Positions 1 to 7,651 of a stretch of DNA of 64,000 nt are shown here, piece after piece; within the stretch, counting starts at the first letter, position 1; every line of letters starts with the position of its first letter. This DNA comes from Nitrospirota bacterium (GTDB lineage: Bacteria > Nitrospirota > Thermodesulfovibrionia > Thermodesulfovibrionales > Dissulfurispiraceae), in the NCBI GenBank assembly GCA_021791055.1, contig JAJYXI010000046.1:16188-80187 (forward strand), written 5' to 3'. The notes beneath the pieces were generated by a model, which saw only the letters and a list, made by a program, of their open reading frames with translations, did no database searches and was not told the DNA's origin. Made by a program: the position numbers and the translations under genes.

Positions 1-354
1 AATCCTCATGATGCCGGTTGTTACTGCGACAGTGCCGTGGCTTGGATTCCTTCCTGTTGCAAAGGCATTGGGCTGGTCTTCATCCATTATGCAGACCTTC
101 GGCATGGGAATATCTGCCTTGTGTGCAAGCCTTCTGACCATGCCGTAAAGTTCCGGAGCCTCCGCCTCTGTCACCGGCTTGGCGCGGTACATCCTGAGCA
201 CTATCTTGTCGCTGAACCAGTATGTAATGAAGTTCATTCCAAAGGCCATGATAAGGGCAAAGGTCATACCTGACTTACCGCCTAACATACCCCCGATTGC
301 TACGAGCATCAGGGTCATGGTTACCATCAAGACCATTGTCTTTAATCCGTTCAT
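1..354 (-). CDS. htpX: HtpX membrane zinc protease, N-terminal part
   Basis: The reading frame is open from the ATG at 354 to the window edge (118 codons), so the gene is cut by the window. It begins with two hydrophobic segments and then runs into the stretch [21 protein letters not shown], which is characteristic of HtpX M48 peptidases; the HEXXH site lies outside the window. HtpX is an inner-membrane quality-control protease. The start is fixed by a TGGAGG Shine-Dalgarno six bases upstream. The gene sits directly behind a yybP-ykoY riboswitch, so expression probably depends on Mn2+. Confidence 0.93.
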   Translation of the reverse strand, partial: MNGLKTMVLMVTMTLMLVAIGGMLGGKSGMTFALIMAFGMNFITYWFSDKIVLRMYRAKPVTEAEAPELYGMVRRLAHKADIPMPKVCIMDEDQPNAFATGRNPSHGTVAVTTGIMRI

Positions 355-374
355 TTTTACACCTCCAAATTAAA

Positions 375-445
375 AAGACCTTTACCGCACAAATACTTAT
401 TAATAAATTAGTTTACCAATAAATACTCATTGCGGTAAAGGTCTT
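375..445 (-). terminator. Riboswitch expression platform: intrinsic terminator before htpX
   Basis: A perfect 15 bp inverted repeat (431-445 with 375-389 on the minus strand) encloses a 41 nt AT-rich loop and is followed by a run of five T. Its 5' arm (435-441) is the same sequence that forms the 3' side of aptamer stem P1, so aptamer and terminator are mutually exclusive. Ligand binding should hold P1 and let transcription reach htpX. The switch mode is inferred from geometry. Confidence 0.8.
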
Positions 446-533
446 GCCTGTTAGTTTTTTTCTAACCAGTGCTACCGGCCTGCATAAAGCAGACGTGCTG
501 ACGATATACACTGCCTGAGCTACTCCCCTTTAC
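435..533 (-). promoter_or_regulatory. yybP-ykoY (Mn2+) riboswitch aptamer
   Basis: Read on the minus strand, the element opens with GTAAAGGGGAGTAGCTC, has the conserved CGTCAGCACG (503-494) and CCGGTAGCACTGGTTAG (478-462), and ends with GCAAGACCTTTAC. The 5' GTAAAGG and 3' CCTTTAC close stem P1. These are hallmarks of the yybP-ykoY family, known to sense Mn2+. The element lies between a sigma-70 promoter and htpX. Confidence 0.88.
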
Positions 534-541
534 TAATTCTT

Positions 542-571
542 AGATTATCGGAAATAAGAAAATTATGTCAA
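542..571 (-). promoter_or_regulatory. Sigma-70 promoter for riboswitch-htpX
   Basis: On the minus strand a perfect TTGACA (571-566) is followed by an 18 bp spacer and TAATCT (547-542). The predicted start is near 535, so the transcript begins essentially at the first base of the aptamer. Confidence 0.7.
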
Positions 572-658
572 GACTCAGCCCTTTCCCCAATTCTCATGTC
601 CCCTTTGTTGAAATCATTTATTCCTACTCTTGCATTGAGCATATTGTTCGGCGCTAAA

Positions 659-946
659 TCATTTTTCTCTTTTCAAGAGCCTCAAGGTCTCTTCATATAT
701 AGTCTTTCTGGGTCCGATGGCTACAATTTCAATAATACCCTTGTCCGTTGCAGTTTTATAAATCACCCTGAATTTGCCTGATTTAAAGCTTTGCAGCCCC
801 CCAAGTTCATCCCTCAAACCCTTGCCTGTTTGAGGGTCATTTAAAATAGCCTGTAAAGCGGCTTTTATCTTTCGTTTTATATCCGGGTGGAGTGTGCGAA
901 CTAATTCCGCTGTCTCATCAGACATTTTCAGTCTGCGGATGTTCAT
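659..946 (-). CDS. RelE/ParE-family toxin
   Basis: A 95-residue protein with the compact RelE/ParE fold pattern: an N-terminal helix region (LHPDIKRKIKAALQAI), then LRDELGGLQSFKSGKFRVIYKTATDKGIIEIVAIGPRKTIYE, in which the KFRVIYK strand and the basic GPRKTIYE tail match the family's active-site face. Such toxins cleave mRNA on the ribosome (RelE) or poison gyrase (ParE); the sequence alone does not say which. The ATG follows the antitoxin TAA with no gap, so translation is coupled. Second gene of a toxin-antitoxin operon. Confidence 0.85.
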   Translation of the reverse strand: MNIRRLKMSDETAELVRTLHPDIKRKIKAALQAILNDPQTGKGLRDELGGLQSFKSGKFRVIYKTATDKGIIEIVAIGPRKTIYEETLRLLKREK

Positions 947-1207
947 TTATCTGAACAGTTCCTCGAGAGTATAAAGCTTTGCCTTGCCTTTCTTCAAAGC
1001 CGTCAAGCCTTTTTTAATCTCATCCATAAATGCGTAGTCAGAGCGTATGGCAACCGTCTCCTTCCAGCCCTCAAACTCATCAGGGCTGACCAGTACGGCA
1101 GCAGGAGAGCCGTTTTTTGTAATAATGACCTCCTCATCTGTTCTGTAAACAGAATCCACAAGGCTGCTCAGCTTCATCTTCGCCTCAGAAAGTGATAATG
1201 TTTTCAT
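947..1207 (-). CDS. Phd/YefM-family antitoxin
   Basis: An 86-residue protein beginning MKTLSLSEAKMKLSSLVDSV, the typical Phd/YefM DNA-binding N-terminus, followed by EEVIITKNGSPAAVLVSPDEFEGW and a C-terminal tail that would wrap the toxin. The ATG at 1207 is chosen over an upstream in-frame codon because AAAGGAGG sits at the right distance and the preceding residues do not fit the family. It should neutralise the downstream RelE/ParE toxin and repress the operon through the palindromes just upstream. Confidence 0.85.
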   Translation of the reverse strand: MKTLSLSEAKMKLSSLVDSVYRTDEEVIITKNGSPAAVLVSPDEFEGWKETVAIRSDYAFMDEIKKGLTALKKGKAKLYTLEELFR

Positions 1208-1222
1208 TGAGTCAAACCTCCT

Positions 1223-1277
1223 TTCTGGTTGACCAGAATTAAGACTAATATAACAGAAATCTATTGATATATCAATA
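1223..1277. promoter_or_regulatory. Two operator-like palindromes upstream of the toxin-antitoxin operon
   Basis: TTCTGGT-TG-ACCAGAA (1223-1238) and the perfect 16-mer TATTGATATATCAATA (1262-1277) lie just upstream of the antitoxin Shine-Dalgarno. Phd/YefM systems normally autorepress through such palindromes. The binding assignment is inferred. Confidence 0.5.
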
Positions 1278-1357
1278 TCCAGATCCGTAATCAATCATCA
1301 CGAATATAGGTTGTTCTGAAAAAGGCTTTAAACTATTGCCACTGGAAATTTATCCGG

Positions 1358-1875
1358 CTATCTCAGCATATACAACAGCATCAGATTAATCACATACATC
1401 AGCAATATCCCTATAGAATCCCATGCTAAAAGTAACGGTTTTTTCTCTGTGCGGTAGGTTAAACCGATAATTGCGATTGTTGTCATGGCAACGGCTGTCC
1501 TGGCCGGTACTTTTTCGTATTTCAATTCAATCGCTATTTCTTTTACAAATGCAGAAATCTGCCTTTTCTCGTAAAAATAGACTAATCTCATTGCAATAAA
1601 ATAGATAACTACAAAAAACAGGGTATACGGCCCTATCCATATTTTAGGCCAGCCGGGTGGAAGGATGCGGTTGCCAAAAAACAGACCTATGGCAGCTATG
1701 CCCAGAAGCAGTATTCCGAAGCCGGCAGAGATGTAACGGATGCCATGAGAACAACGCCTATCCATGTCCTTCCGAGGCCTGTCTTTTCGGCAATAATATC
1801 TCCGTACTTCGAAAGCCTTATGCCTGCATAGACAATAACCGATGTGCATACTATAAAAGCAATCCAGAGAAGCAT
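1358..1875 (-). pseudogene. Na+/Ca2+ exchanger family antiporter, internally deleted
   Basis: From the ATG at 1875 (GGAGG upstream) the frame reads [51 protein letters not shown], the start of a CaCA-type sodium:calcium antiporter with its TSLPE motif. It then switches frame into [17 protein letters not shown] and later the family's C-terminal end (YRTEKKPLLLAWDSIGILLMYVINLMLLYML). About 172 codons remain of a normal ~340, and the second alpha repeat is missing. The first junction lies in TCTCTGCCGG, which could encode both SLP-E and ISAG, so a deletion between short repeats is plausible. Non-functional as an exchanger. Confidence 0.78.
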
Positions 1876-1921
1876 CAGACCTCCCTATTTTTATTGAAAG
1901 ATTCTCTGAAGTTAAGAAATT

Positions 1922-3325
1922 TTACTTGTAGCCACAAACAGATAGCCCTGGCGTAAGTTCAAGGGTCTCAAGATATGCCTTAGCCTTATCCAATGCCTCT
2001 TTAACTGCCCCCTTACCATAGAGTCCTATTGCAGCATAGTAAAAATCAAGTCTTATGAAATGTTTGAGAATATACTTCCAGGAATAGAATCTTTTCATTG
2101 CCTTGAGAGGTTCAATTTGGAGGGTCTCTGGATTCATCGTGGTGGGCTTAAAGACTACATGATGTGCATCGTATTTGCTCCAGTCTGTATGGAGGAGTCT
2201 GTCAGAATCCCTCATCTCAAAAAATACTGGTGTTCCCGGCAGAGGTGTAAGGATCATAAACTGGATAGTGTCTATGTTGAGTTTGATTGCAAAATCAGTG
2301 GTTGCCTTTATTGTATCCACATTATCAGTGTCAGCACCGAGGACAAACATGCCATGAATTCTTATTCCATGATCTTTAACAGCTTTTATACAATTGACAA
2401 TCTCGTCAACGTTTTGTTTTTTATTGTAAAGTTCAAGGGTCTTCGGATTTATGGACTCAAAACCCACATAGACTATGTCGCACTCTGCTTCAGCCATCAA
2501 ACGGAGCAATTCGGAGTCCTTTGCAATATCCGTCCTTACCTGTGCAGAGGAGCCTACTTTTATTCCCTCATCGATCATGCCTTTAAGTATCGCCTTTGTC
2601 CGGTCTTTTTTAGCAGTAAAATTATCATCCACAAAAAAGACAGTAGACTTTGAGACAGATGCAACGTGTCTAAGTTCTTTAAGGGTGGCGTCAACTGATT
2701 TAAACCTGTATTTTCTGCCAAACATCTGGATGACAGAGCAGAATTTACAATCAAATGGACAGCCACGGGATGTGGATACGGGGTATACATTTGTAGGTTT
2801 CCACCCATGAACGAGGGAGAAGTCAGGCTCTGGCAAGATATCCATATCTTTAAGTAGTGGCCTTGAAGGATTATGTATGATATTACCTGATGCATCTTTA
2901 TAAGAGATGCCATGGATAGTCTCTACGGAATGCCTGGCGTTTTTTATATATTCAATTAGTTCGGGAAGGGTATAGTCGCCCTCACCCCTTACTACATAAT
3001 CTGCATGTTCAAGGGCCTCTTCTGGCAGAAAGGATGGATGGGCACCTCCAATTATCACTGTGATGCCAGATTTCCTCAATCTATCTGCGAGCTCGTATGC
3101 CCTGATAGCGGTTGGTGTTATGGTGGATATGCAAACGATGTCAGAATTCTCTATAAATGACCAGTCAGGTTCCTTTATATCCTCTATAAATACCCTGACA
3201 TTATAGCCCTCATCTCTAAGGATTGTGGAGAGTAAAATAGAGCCAAGCCTTGGGATTGGGAATCTGCTGAATATATGTGCACCCGGGGATTTAACTTCTA
3301 TAAATGAAATATTCTCAATCCGCAT
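1922..3325 (-). CDS. B12-binding-domain radical SAM protein
   Basis: A 467-residue protein with an N-terminal cobalamin-binding-like domain (residues ~15-130, including IIGGAHPSFLPEEAL and VRGEGDYTLPELIEYI). A radical SAM core follows with the [4Fe-4S] motif C-P-F-D-C-K-F-C in STSRGCPFDCKFCSV, then TIM-barrel strands (YVGFESINPKTLELYNKKQNVDEI; GMFVLGADTD). Family members methylate or cyclise lipids and cofactors; the substrate cannot be told here. An alternative TTG start at 3361 is rejected because that TTG is part of a -35 box; with the ATG at 3325 the mRNA would be leaderless. It stands alone, without obvious pathway partners. Confidence 0.8.
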   Translation of the reverse strand: MRIENISFIEVKSPGAHIFSRFPIPRLGSILLSTILRDEGYNVRVFIEDIKEPDWSFIENSDIVCISTITPTAIRAYELADRLRKSGITVIIGGAHPSFLPEEALEHADYVVRGEGDYTLPELIEYIKNARHSVETIHGISYKDASGNIIHNPSRPLLKDMDILPEPDFSLVHGWKPTNVYPVSTSRGCPFDCKFCSVIQMFGRKYRFKSVDATLKELRHVASVSKSTVFFVDDNFTAKKDRTKAILKGMIDEGIKVGSSAQVRTDIAKDSELLRLMAEAECDIVYVGFESINPKTLELYNKKQNVDEIVNCIKAVKDHGIRIHGMFVLGADTDNVDTIKATTDFAIKLNIDTIQFMILTPLPGTPVFFEMRDSDRLLHTDWSKYDAHHVVFKPTTMNPETLQIEPLKAMKRFYSWKYILKHFIRLDFYYAAIGLYGKGAVKEALDKAKAYLETLELTPGLSVCGYK

Positions 3326-3332
3326 AATAAAA

Positions 3333-3361
3333 ACTATAGACTGAAAAAAAGATTTATGCAA
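3333..3361 (-). promoter_or_regulatory. Promoter giving a leaderless radical SAM transcript
   Basis: TTGCAT (3361-3356), a 17 bp spacer and TATAGT (3338-3333) on the minus strand, with the ATG 7 nt further on and no Shine-Dalgarno. Confidence 0.5.
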
Positions 3362-3383
3362 TAGCCATGGACCTAAAATAGGA

Positions 3384-4300
3384 TTATCTATGATACTTGG
3401 TTACAAGAAATCTATCCGATTCAAGATAATCTATGGCATTGTTAACATCTTTCCTCTTGCCTATTAACAAAAGCACATCGCCAGATTTTAATACAAAATC
3501 AGGTGACGGATTCTGATGAACTTCTTCTCCCCGCTGAACAGCGATAATGGTTGCGCCTGTCTCTGCCCTTAAGCGAGGGCAAGGGAAAGTCCGAGTTTGG
3601 AGGTGAGAAAAGCGGTGCCTATACAGAGCAATATTATGGTAATGACAAAGAGTTCGCGGCTTCTGGTCTTTACCACTTCGTGCAGCATATGGGGAACAGC
3701 CCACCTTGCGGCAAAAAGGACTATGCCTACAACCATGAAGGCCTTGAGCATCGTAAATGCAATCCTTTCCATTCCTCCGCTGTTGCCTGCGAGCACCGGG
3801 ATAAGGAGCATGAAAGGCACTACGCATAAGTCCTGAAATATTAGTATCCCGACCGAAGATCGTCCGTGCGGCGCATTGATTTCAGCCCTGTCCATCAGCA
3901 GCTTGATGACTATTGCCGTACTGCTCAAAGCCACCAGAAATCCATCAAAAACAGCCTCATTCAATCCTTGTTTGAGAAAGAAAAAGCTCAAAAGCACAAT
4001 CAATCCTGTGGTAAATATCACCTGAAGCAGCCCTCCGACTAAAACCTGAGAACGGAGCATCATGAAATTTTTCAAGGAAAACTCAAGCCCGATGGTGAAC
4101 ATGAGCAGTATAACGCCGATTTCTGCAAGGAGTTCGACATCGTGGACATCTTTGATGAACTGAAATCCGTGAGGCCCCAAGATTACTCCGGCGACAAGAA
4201 AACCGACAACAGATGGAATCCTCAGCCTTCCCAATATAAACACCACAAAGGCTGAAAATCCGAAAATTATTACCAGTGCCTTTAAAAATTCTAATTCCAT
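3384..4300 (-). pseudogene. KefB/KefC-type K+/H+ antiporter, internally deleted
   Basis: The first 243 codons from 4300 are a good CPA2 membrane domain (LGRLRIPSVVGFLVAGVILGPHG, ALSSTAIVIKLLMDR, VGILIFQDLCVVPFML). The frame then stops at LSLALA and the next frame continues as LRAETGATIIAVQRGEEVHQNPSPDFVLKSGDVLLLIG, the C-terminal TrkA-C domain. The last helices and the whole NAD-binding TrkA-N domain are missing, roughly 350 residues, with a frame change at the junction near 3570. The retained parts show no internal stops, so the deletion looks recent or is an assembly collapse. Confidence 0.8.
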
Positions 4301-4322
4301 ATTTTTTATGGTAGCATAGATT

Positions 4323-4469
4323 ATGTTTTACTACTGCCCGATTTTATTATCAATCTTCAGCTATTACAGGAAATGCCCGAAATGCAAAAAAGCCCAGCAT
4401 TTCAAAAACAAGAAAAGGGGAGATACTGTACGCTGCAAAAAGTGCGGGCATGAATTTGTGCTGAAATAG
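4323..4469 (+). CDS. Small zinc-ribbon protein
   Basis: A 48-codon frame on the opposite strand, in the gap between two antiporter genes. It reads MFYYCPILLSIFSYYRKCPKCKKAQ and then VRCKKCGHEFVLK, giving a CxxC...CxxC zinc-ribbon pattern with a lysine-rich spacer. No Shine-Dalgarno is visible, so the start is uncertain. No function is claimed; it could also be a fragment of a larger zinc-ribbon protein. Confidence 0.45.
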   Translation: MFYYCPILLSIFSYYRKCPKCKKAQHFKNKKRGDTVRCKKCGHEFVLK

Positions 4470-4472
4470 GTT

Positions 4473-5669
4473 TCATTCCTCTTTCTTCATTACAAACCTC
4501 AATAGAATAGGCGCAAATAATGTTGTAAGTGCAACCACAAAAACAATCACCGCATAAATCGTGTCGTCAAATATCTTGCTCCTCTTTCCAATATCCGCAA
4601 ATATGAGCCCCACCTCACCCCGTGGAACCATTGCAATTCCCGTGGAAAGCTTTGCCCTTATATCTCCTTTAACCCATACACCGCTCGCCATCTTTGCAAT
4701 GACTGCTCCCGCAGTGAGGAGTCCTGCCATATGCCAGAAGGTCACGGATGTAAAGTCGATAACCTTGAGATTGATGGATGCCCCGACAATCACAAAGAAT
4801 ATGGGGACAAAAAGGTCGATGATGGGTTTCATATTCTCCTCTATCTTTTCTGCCAGACCGTGGCTGTAATGGTCTATGGTTGCACCGAGGGGAAGGAAAA
4901 ATCTCCTTGCAAGGGCAATGCCTGCTGCAAAAGAGCCCAATATCTCAGGGGCGCCGACCTTGTGGGAGATGACTGCCAGTGTGAGAATGACGGAGATGAT
5001 GATTGTGGGAATCATACCCTTTGTCCTGCTGCTTGAGGAAAGCTTTGATATGAGCGGGACAAAGAGCTTTGTAATTACCGGAGCGATTAATAAAAAGATG
5101 GTAATGAATCCCAGCACCTTTACAGTATTGATTATATTAATCTCTCCTTTGATTGCAAAGTCGTACAATACTGCAAGTATAACAACTCCAACCACATCAT
5201 CGAGGACAGCGGCGCCGAGGACTATCTTTGCCGTTTTTGTGCGGTGTTTTCTGAGGTCTACAAGAACCCGCACCGTTATACCGATGCTGGTTGCAACGAG
5301 GGTTCCCCCGATAAAGAGAGAGGCCACAAACGGCAAATGAAAAACATGATTGCTTATCCAGAAACCGGCCAGGGCAGGAAGCAATACTCCTGTAGCAGCA
5401 ACGAGTGATGACTGTATCCCTACTTTAACAAGCTGCCCTACATCAGTTTCGAGTCCAACCTCAAAGAGAAGAAGCAGTATTCCTATCTCTGCAAGGAGAT
5501 ATAAGGTCGCATCGGGAACTATTATGCCTAAAAGGCTCGGCCCGATGATTATGCCTGCAATGACCTCCCCCAGCACAGAAGGAAGACGCAAAAATGCAAA
5601 GACCTCTGCAAAGAGCTTTGCAGTAATCAAAATCGTTAAAAGTTTTAAGAAGAACTCCGATACTTCCAT
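4473..5669 (-). CDS. CPA2-family cation:proton antiporter (intact)
   Basis: A 398-residue membrane protein with about 12 hydrophobic segments. It contains LRLPSVLGEVIAGIIIGPSLLG near the N-terminus and AAVLDDVVGVVIL in the middle; the paired aspartates mark electrogenic Na+/H+ exchangers of the NapA/GerN type. It ends after the transport domain with no TrkA-N domain. The ATG at 5669 is preferred over a GTG two codons upstream because GAGGTG lies six bases before it. Unlike its Kef-type neighbour the frame is complete, so this is probably the working monovalent-cation exchanger of the region. Confidence 0.85.
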   Translation of the reverse strand: MEVSEFFLKLLTILITAKLFAEVFAFLRLPSVLGEVIAGIIIGPSLLGIIVPDATLYLLAEIGILLLLFEVGLETDVGQLVKVGIQSSLVAATGVLLPALAGFWISNHVFHLPFVASLFIGGTLVATSIGITVRVLVDLRKHRTKTAKIVLGAAVLDDVVGVVILAVLYDFAIKGEINIINTVKVLGFITIFLLIAPVITKLFVPLISKLSSSSRTKGMIPTIIISVILTLAVISHKVGAPEILGSFAAGIALARRFFLPLGATIDHYSHGLAEKIEENMKPIIDLFVPIFFVIVGASINLKVIDFTSVTFWHMAGLLTAGAVIAKMASGVWVKGDIRAKLSTGIAMVPRGEVGLIFADIGKRSKIFDDTIYAVIVFVVALTTLFAPILLRFVMKKEE

Positions 5670-5684
5670 CGTCACCTCGATTGC

Positions 5685-6380
5685 TTATATGTGTTCAATC
5701 TCGTCTTTTTCTTCACCCTTCATCTTCTTCTCAAGGTAATCCTTTGCCATATCCCTTCCACCGAGACCAAAGGCTATGGAAAGGGCGAGAACGATTCCGC
5801 CGAATACTATTGCAAAGGCAATAATTATCGTCTCCCTTCCTATTCCAAGTTGCTCAAGCGCCATTGTGGCTGCAAGAAGGAATATGGTCAATTTTACAAA
5901 TCTTCCCATCAACCCTGATGCCTTTAATCCTGCATTTACCGAGGCTATAAGGGCGGCCCTTCCAAAGAAATTGCTCAACAGATAACCTATCAGGAGAATG
6001 ATGATCGCAACAAACAGATTGGGCAGATAAAGGAAAAACCTCTCAAGGAGCCTTTCTATTGCCGGCACATTCAGGCTGCTTAAGGATATTATGACGAAAA
6101 TAAAAAATACCAGCCAGCCGGCAAATCGTCCAATAATAGAGGATAAACTTTCCTTCATACCTCCCTTTAAGAGAATATTATTGATGCCATGCCTTTCGGA
6201 AAATTCATCGACCTTCAAAATCCTGAGCAGCCGGCCGAGTACCTTTTTAGTCAGCCAGCCGGCAAATAATCCGGTTAGCAACAGCAATATTGCTGAAATT
6301 AAATTAGGGAGAAATTGTATGAACCTCTCTAAAAACCCTTCTAAAGGCTCTGATATAAGCCTTTCAAATATATTCTTCAT
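5685..6380 (-). CDS. Mechanosensitive-channel-like conserved TM-helix protein
   Basis: A 231-residue membrane protein built from two similar halves, each with FLPNLISAILLLLTGLFAGWL or FLYLPNLFVAIIILLIGYLLSNFF and a hydrophobic helix after it. These are the conserved TM-helix repeats seen in small MscS-related proteins. The C-terminus has FGGIVLALSIAFGLGGRDMAKDYLEKKM, also usual for the group, but no MscS beta domain follows. Start at 6380 with AGGAGGT upstream. Adjacent to the CPA2 antiporter (15 bp gap), suggesting a shared role in ion or osmotic balance; this is inferred. Confidence 0.72.
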   Translation of the reverse strand: MKNIFERLISEPLEGFLERFIQFLPNLISAILLLLTGLFAGWLTKKVLGRLLRILKVDEFSERHGINNILLKGGMKESLSSIIGRFAGWLVFFIFVIISLSSLNVPAIERLLERFFLYLPNLFVAIIILLIGYLLSNFFGRAALIASVNAGLKASGLMGRFVKLTIFLLAATMALEQLGIGRETIIIAFAIVFGGIVLALSIAFGLGGRDMAKDYLEKKMKGEEKDEIEHI

Positions 6381-6381
6381 T

Positions 6382-7650
6382 TCACACCTCCTGCTGCCAT
6401 TTCTCGATAAGCAAGCTTTTTTTATTCTCAAAGGCGATGCATAGATTTTCTATCTTTTCCTCCACCTCCTCTGCATCGCTCTCCCATGTCTCCAGCACAA
6501 AAGACGCGGTTCTTCCTATATAAAGCGGCGTCAGCGACTTGAGCAGGTGCTCTTTGTTAATCAGCTTCTTGTGGGCTGCAATGGCAAAACTGTAAATAAT
6601 CTCCACCCATATCTCATCGGGGATATGGAATTCCTCTTTTGGCAGCCCCTCTGCCTTATTTAAGAAATCTATAATGACTTCCGGCAGGAATTCCTTCCAT
6701 ATATCCATGAGTTCTTTTACACCAAGCCTGAATTTATCAATCATCCTGTCCACATTTACATTTACAGGCTCAAGCCCCACAGCGTATTGAAAGCCGCAGG
6801 TCAGTAGTGATTCCGAGCTTTTTATATTTTTCCAGACATCTGAATATGTCTCCATAAGGTCAAATGTCGCTCCGACCACCTGATAAAGCATTGCGCTTAA
6901 ATCAGCGCCCGGGTCTTTAGGGTCGTGAATCTTGGCTCCCAGAAATGACTGGCATACCTTGAAATCATTGGCAATGGCAGTGGTTGTCATCCATATATCT
7001 ATTCCATATTTTGCGACATCCGTCTCCCACACATCCTTGCTCAGATAAAACCTTGCCAGCTTGCCGGAGAAACCAAAGTCGCCGCCTATAGGCTGCCTTA
7101 TCCTTTTGCCGTACAATGCCCTCGTCAAAGGATACACTATGCTGTTCGTTATAGTGCCGTCGTATTTATGCCTGTGATAAAGGGGGGCAACATAATCAAG
7201 ATTGCCTTCAACCACAGGTTTAATGAGAAGCTCTATCCACTCAGGCGTAATACTCCTCAGATCGGAATCCACGACTGCGCACGCCTTCACATTCAAGGCA
7301 TCCGCCATCTCGAATATTGTCCTGAATGCGCTTCCCTTGCCGGGTATGCCATGATAGGGTGTTGTTATTTTAAAAGCCGGCCTTACCCTGTGATGAAGAA
7401 GGATCGATTGGAAATCCTCAATGGTTGCACTCTGGACAGCATCCATCGTGCCGTCAGTAGAACCACCATCTGAATTTACAAGCACGCACCTTTTATCGGG
7501 GAAATACTTGGCAAACCCTGCCTGCACAGCCCTCACCACATGGCCTATTGTCCGGGCATTATTGTAGCTCGGAATGCCGACAAGGATGTCAGCAGTCCCT
7601 ATCTCGCCTATCCTTTCCTTAATCTCTTTTCTGAGAATGATGCTATCCAT
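6382..7650 (-). CDS. Family 2-like glycosyltransferase, sugar-glycerate type
   Basis: A 422-residue cytosolic GT-A enzyme. The nucleotide-sugar site is ILVGIPSYNNARTIGHVVRAVQ, followed by GIPGKGSAFRTIFEMA and the DxD-type AVVDSDLRS. Further on, RQPIGGDFGFSGKLARFYL, YGIDIWMTTTAIA and KIHDPKDPGADLSAMLYQVVGATFDLM resemble the organisation of mannosylglycerate synthase (GT78). A helical C-terminal domain of ~130 residues follows. The start at 7650 is one base after the upstream stop, so translation is coupled. Its place beside a GpgS-like enzyme suggests a step in glucosylglycerate or mannosylglucosylglycerate synthesis; the exact sugar is not readable from sequence. Confidence 0.72.
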   Translation of the reverse strand: MDSIILRKEIKERIGEIGTADILVGIPSYNNARTIGHVVRAVQAGFAKYFPDKRCVLVNSDGGSTDGTMDAVQSATIEDFQSILLHHRVRPAFKITTPYHGIPGKGSAFRTIFEMADALNVKACAVVDSDLRSITPEWIELLIKPVVEGNLDYVAPLYHRHKYDGTITNSIVYPLTRALYGKRIRQPIGGDFGFSGKLARFYLSKDVWETDVAKYGIDIWMTTTAIANDFKVCQSFLGAKIHDPKDPGADLSAMLYQVVGATFDLMETYSDVWKNIKSSESLLTCGFQYAVGLEPVNVNVDRMIDKFRLGVKELMDIWKEFLPEVIIDFLNKAEGLPKEEFHIPDEIWVEIIYSFAIAAHKKLINKEHLLKSLTPLYIGRTASFVLETWESDAEEVEEKIENLCIAFENKKSLLIEKWQQEV

Positions 7651-7651
7651 T

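Noticed and set aside
375..445. Inverted repeat near htpX as a heat-shock CIRCE operator
   Set aside because: It does not contain TTAGCACTC/GAGTGCTAA and is fully explained by the riboswitch terminator.
2060..2653. 197-codon frame antisense to the radical SAM gene
   Set aside because: Shadow of a conserved gene, Cys-rich random composition, no start signal.
3325..3361. TTG start for the radical SAM protein, 12 residues longer
   Set aside because: That TTG belongs to a TTGCAT -35 box with a correctly spaced TATAGT; the ATG at 3325 begins the conserved domain.
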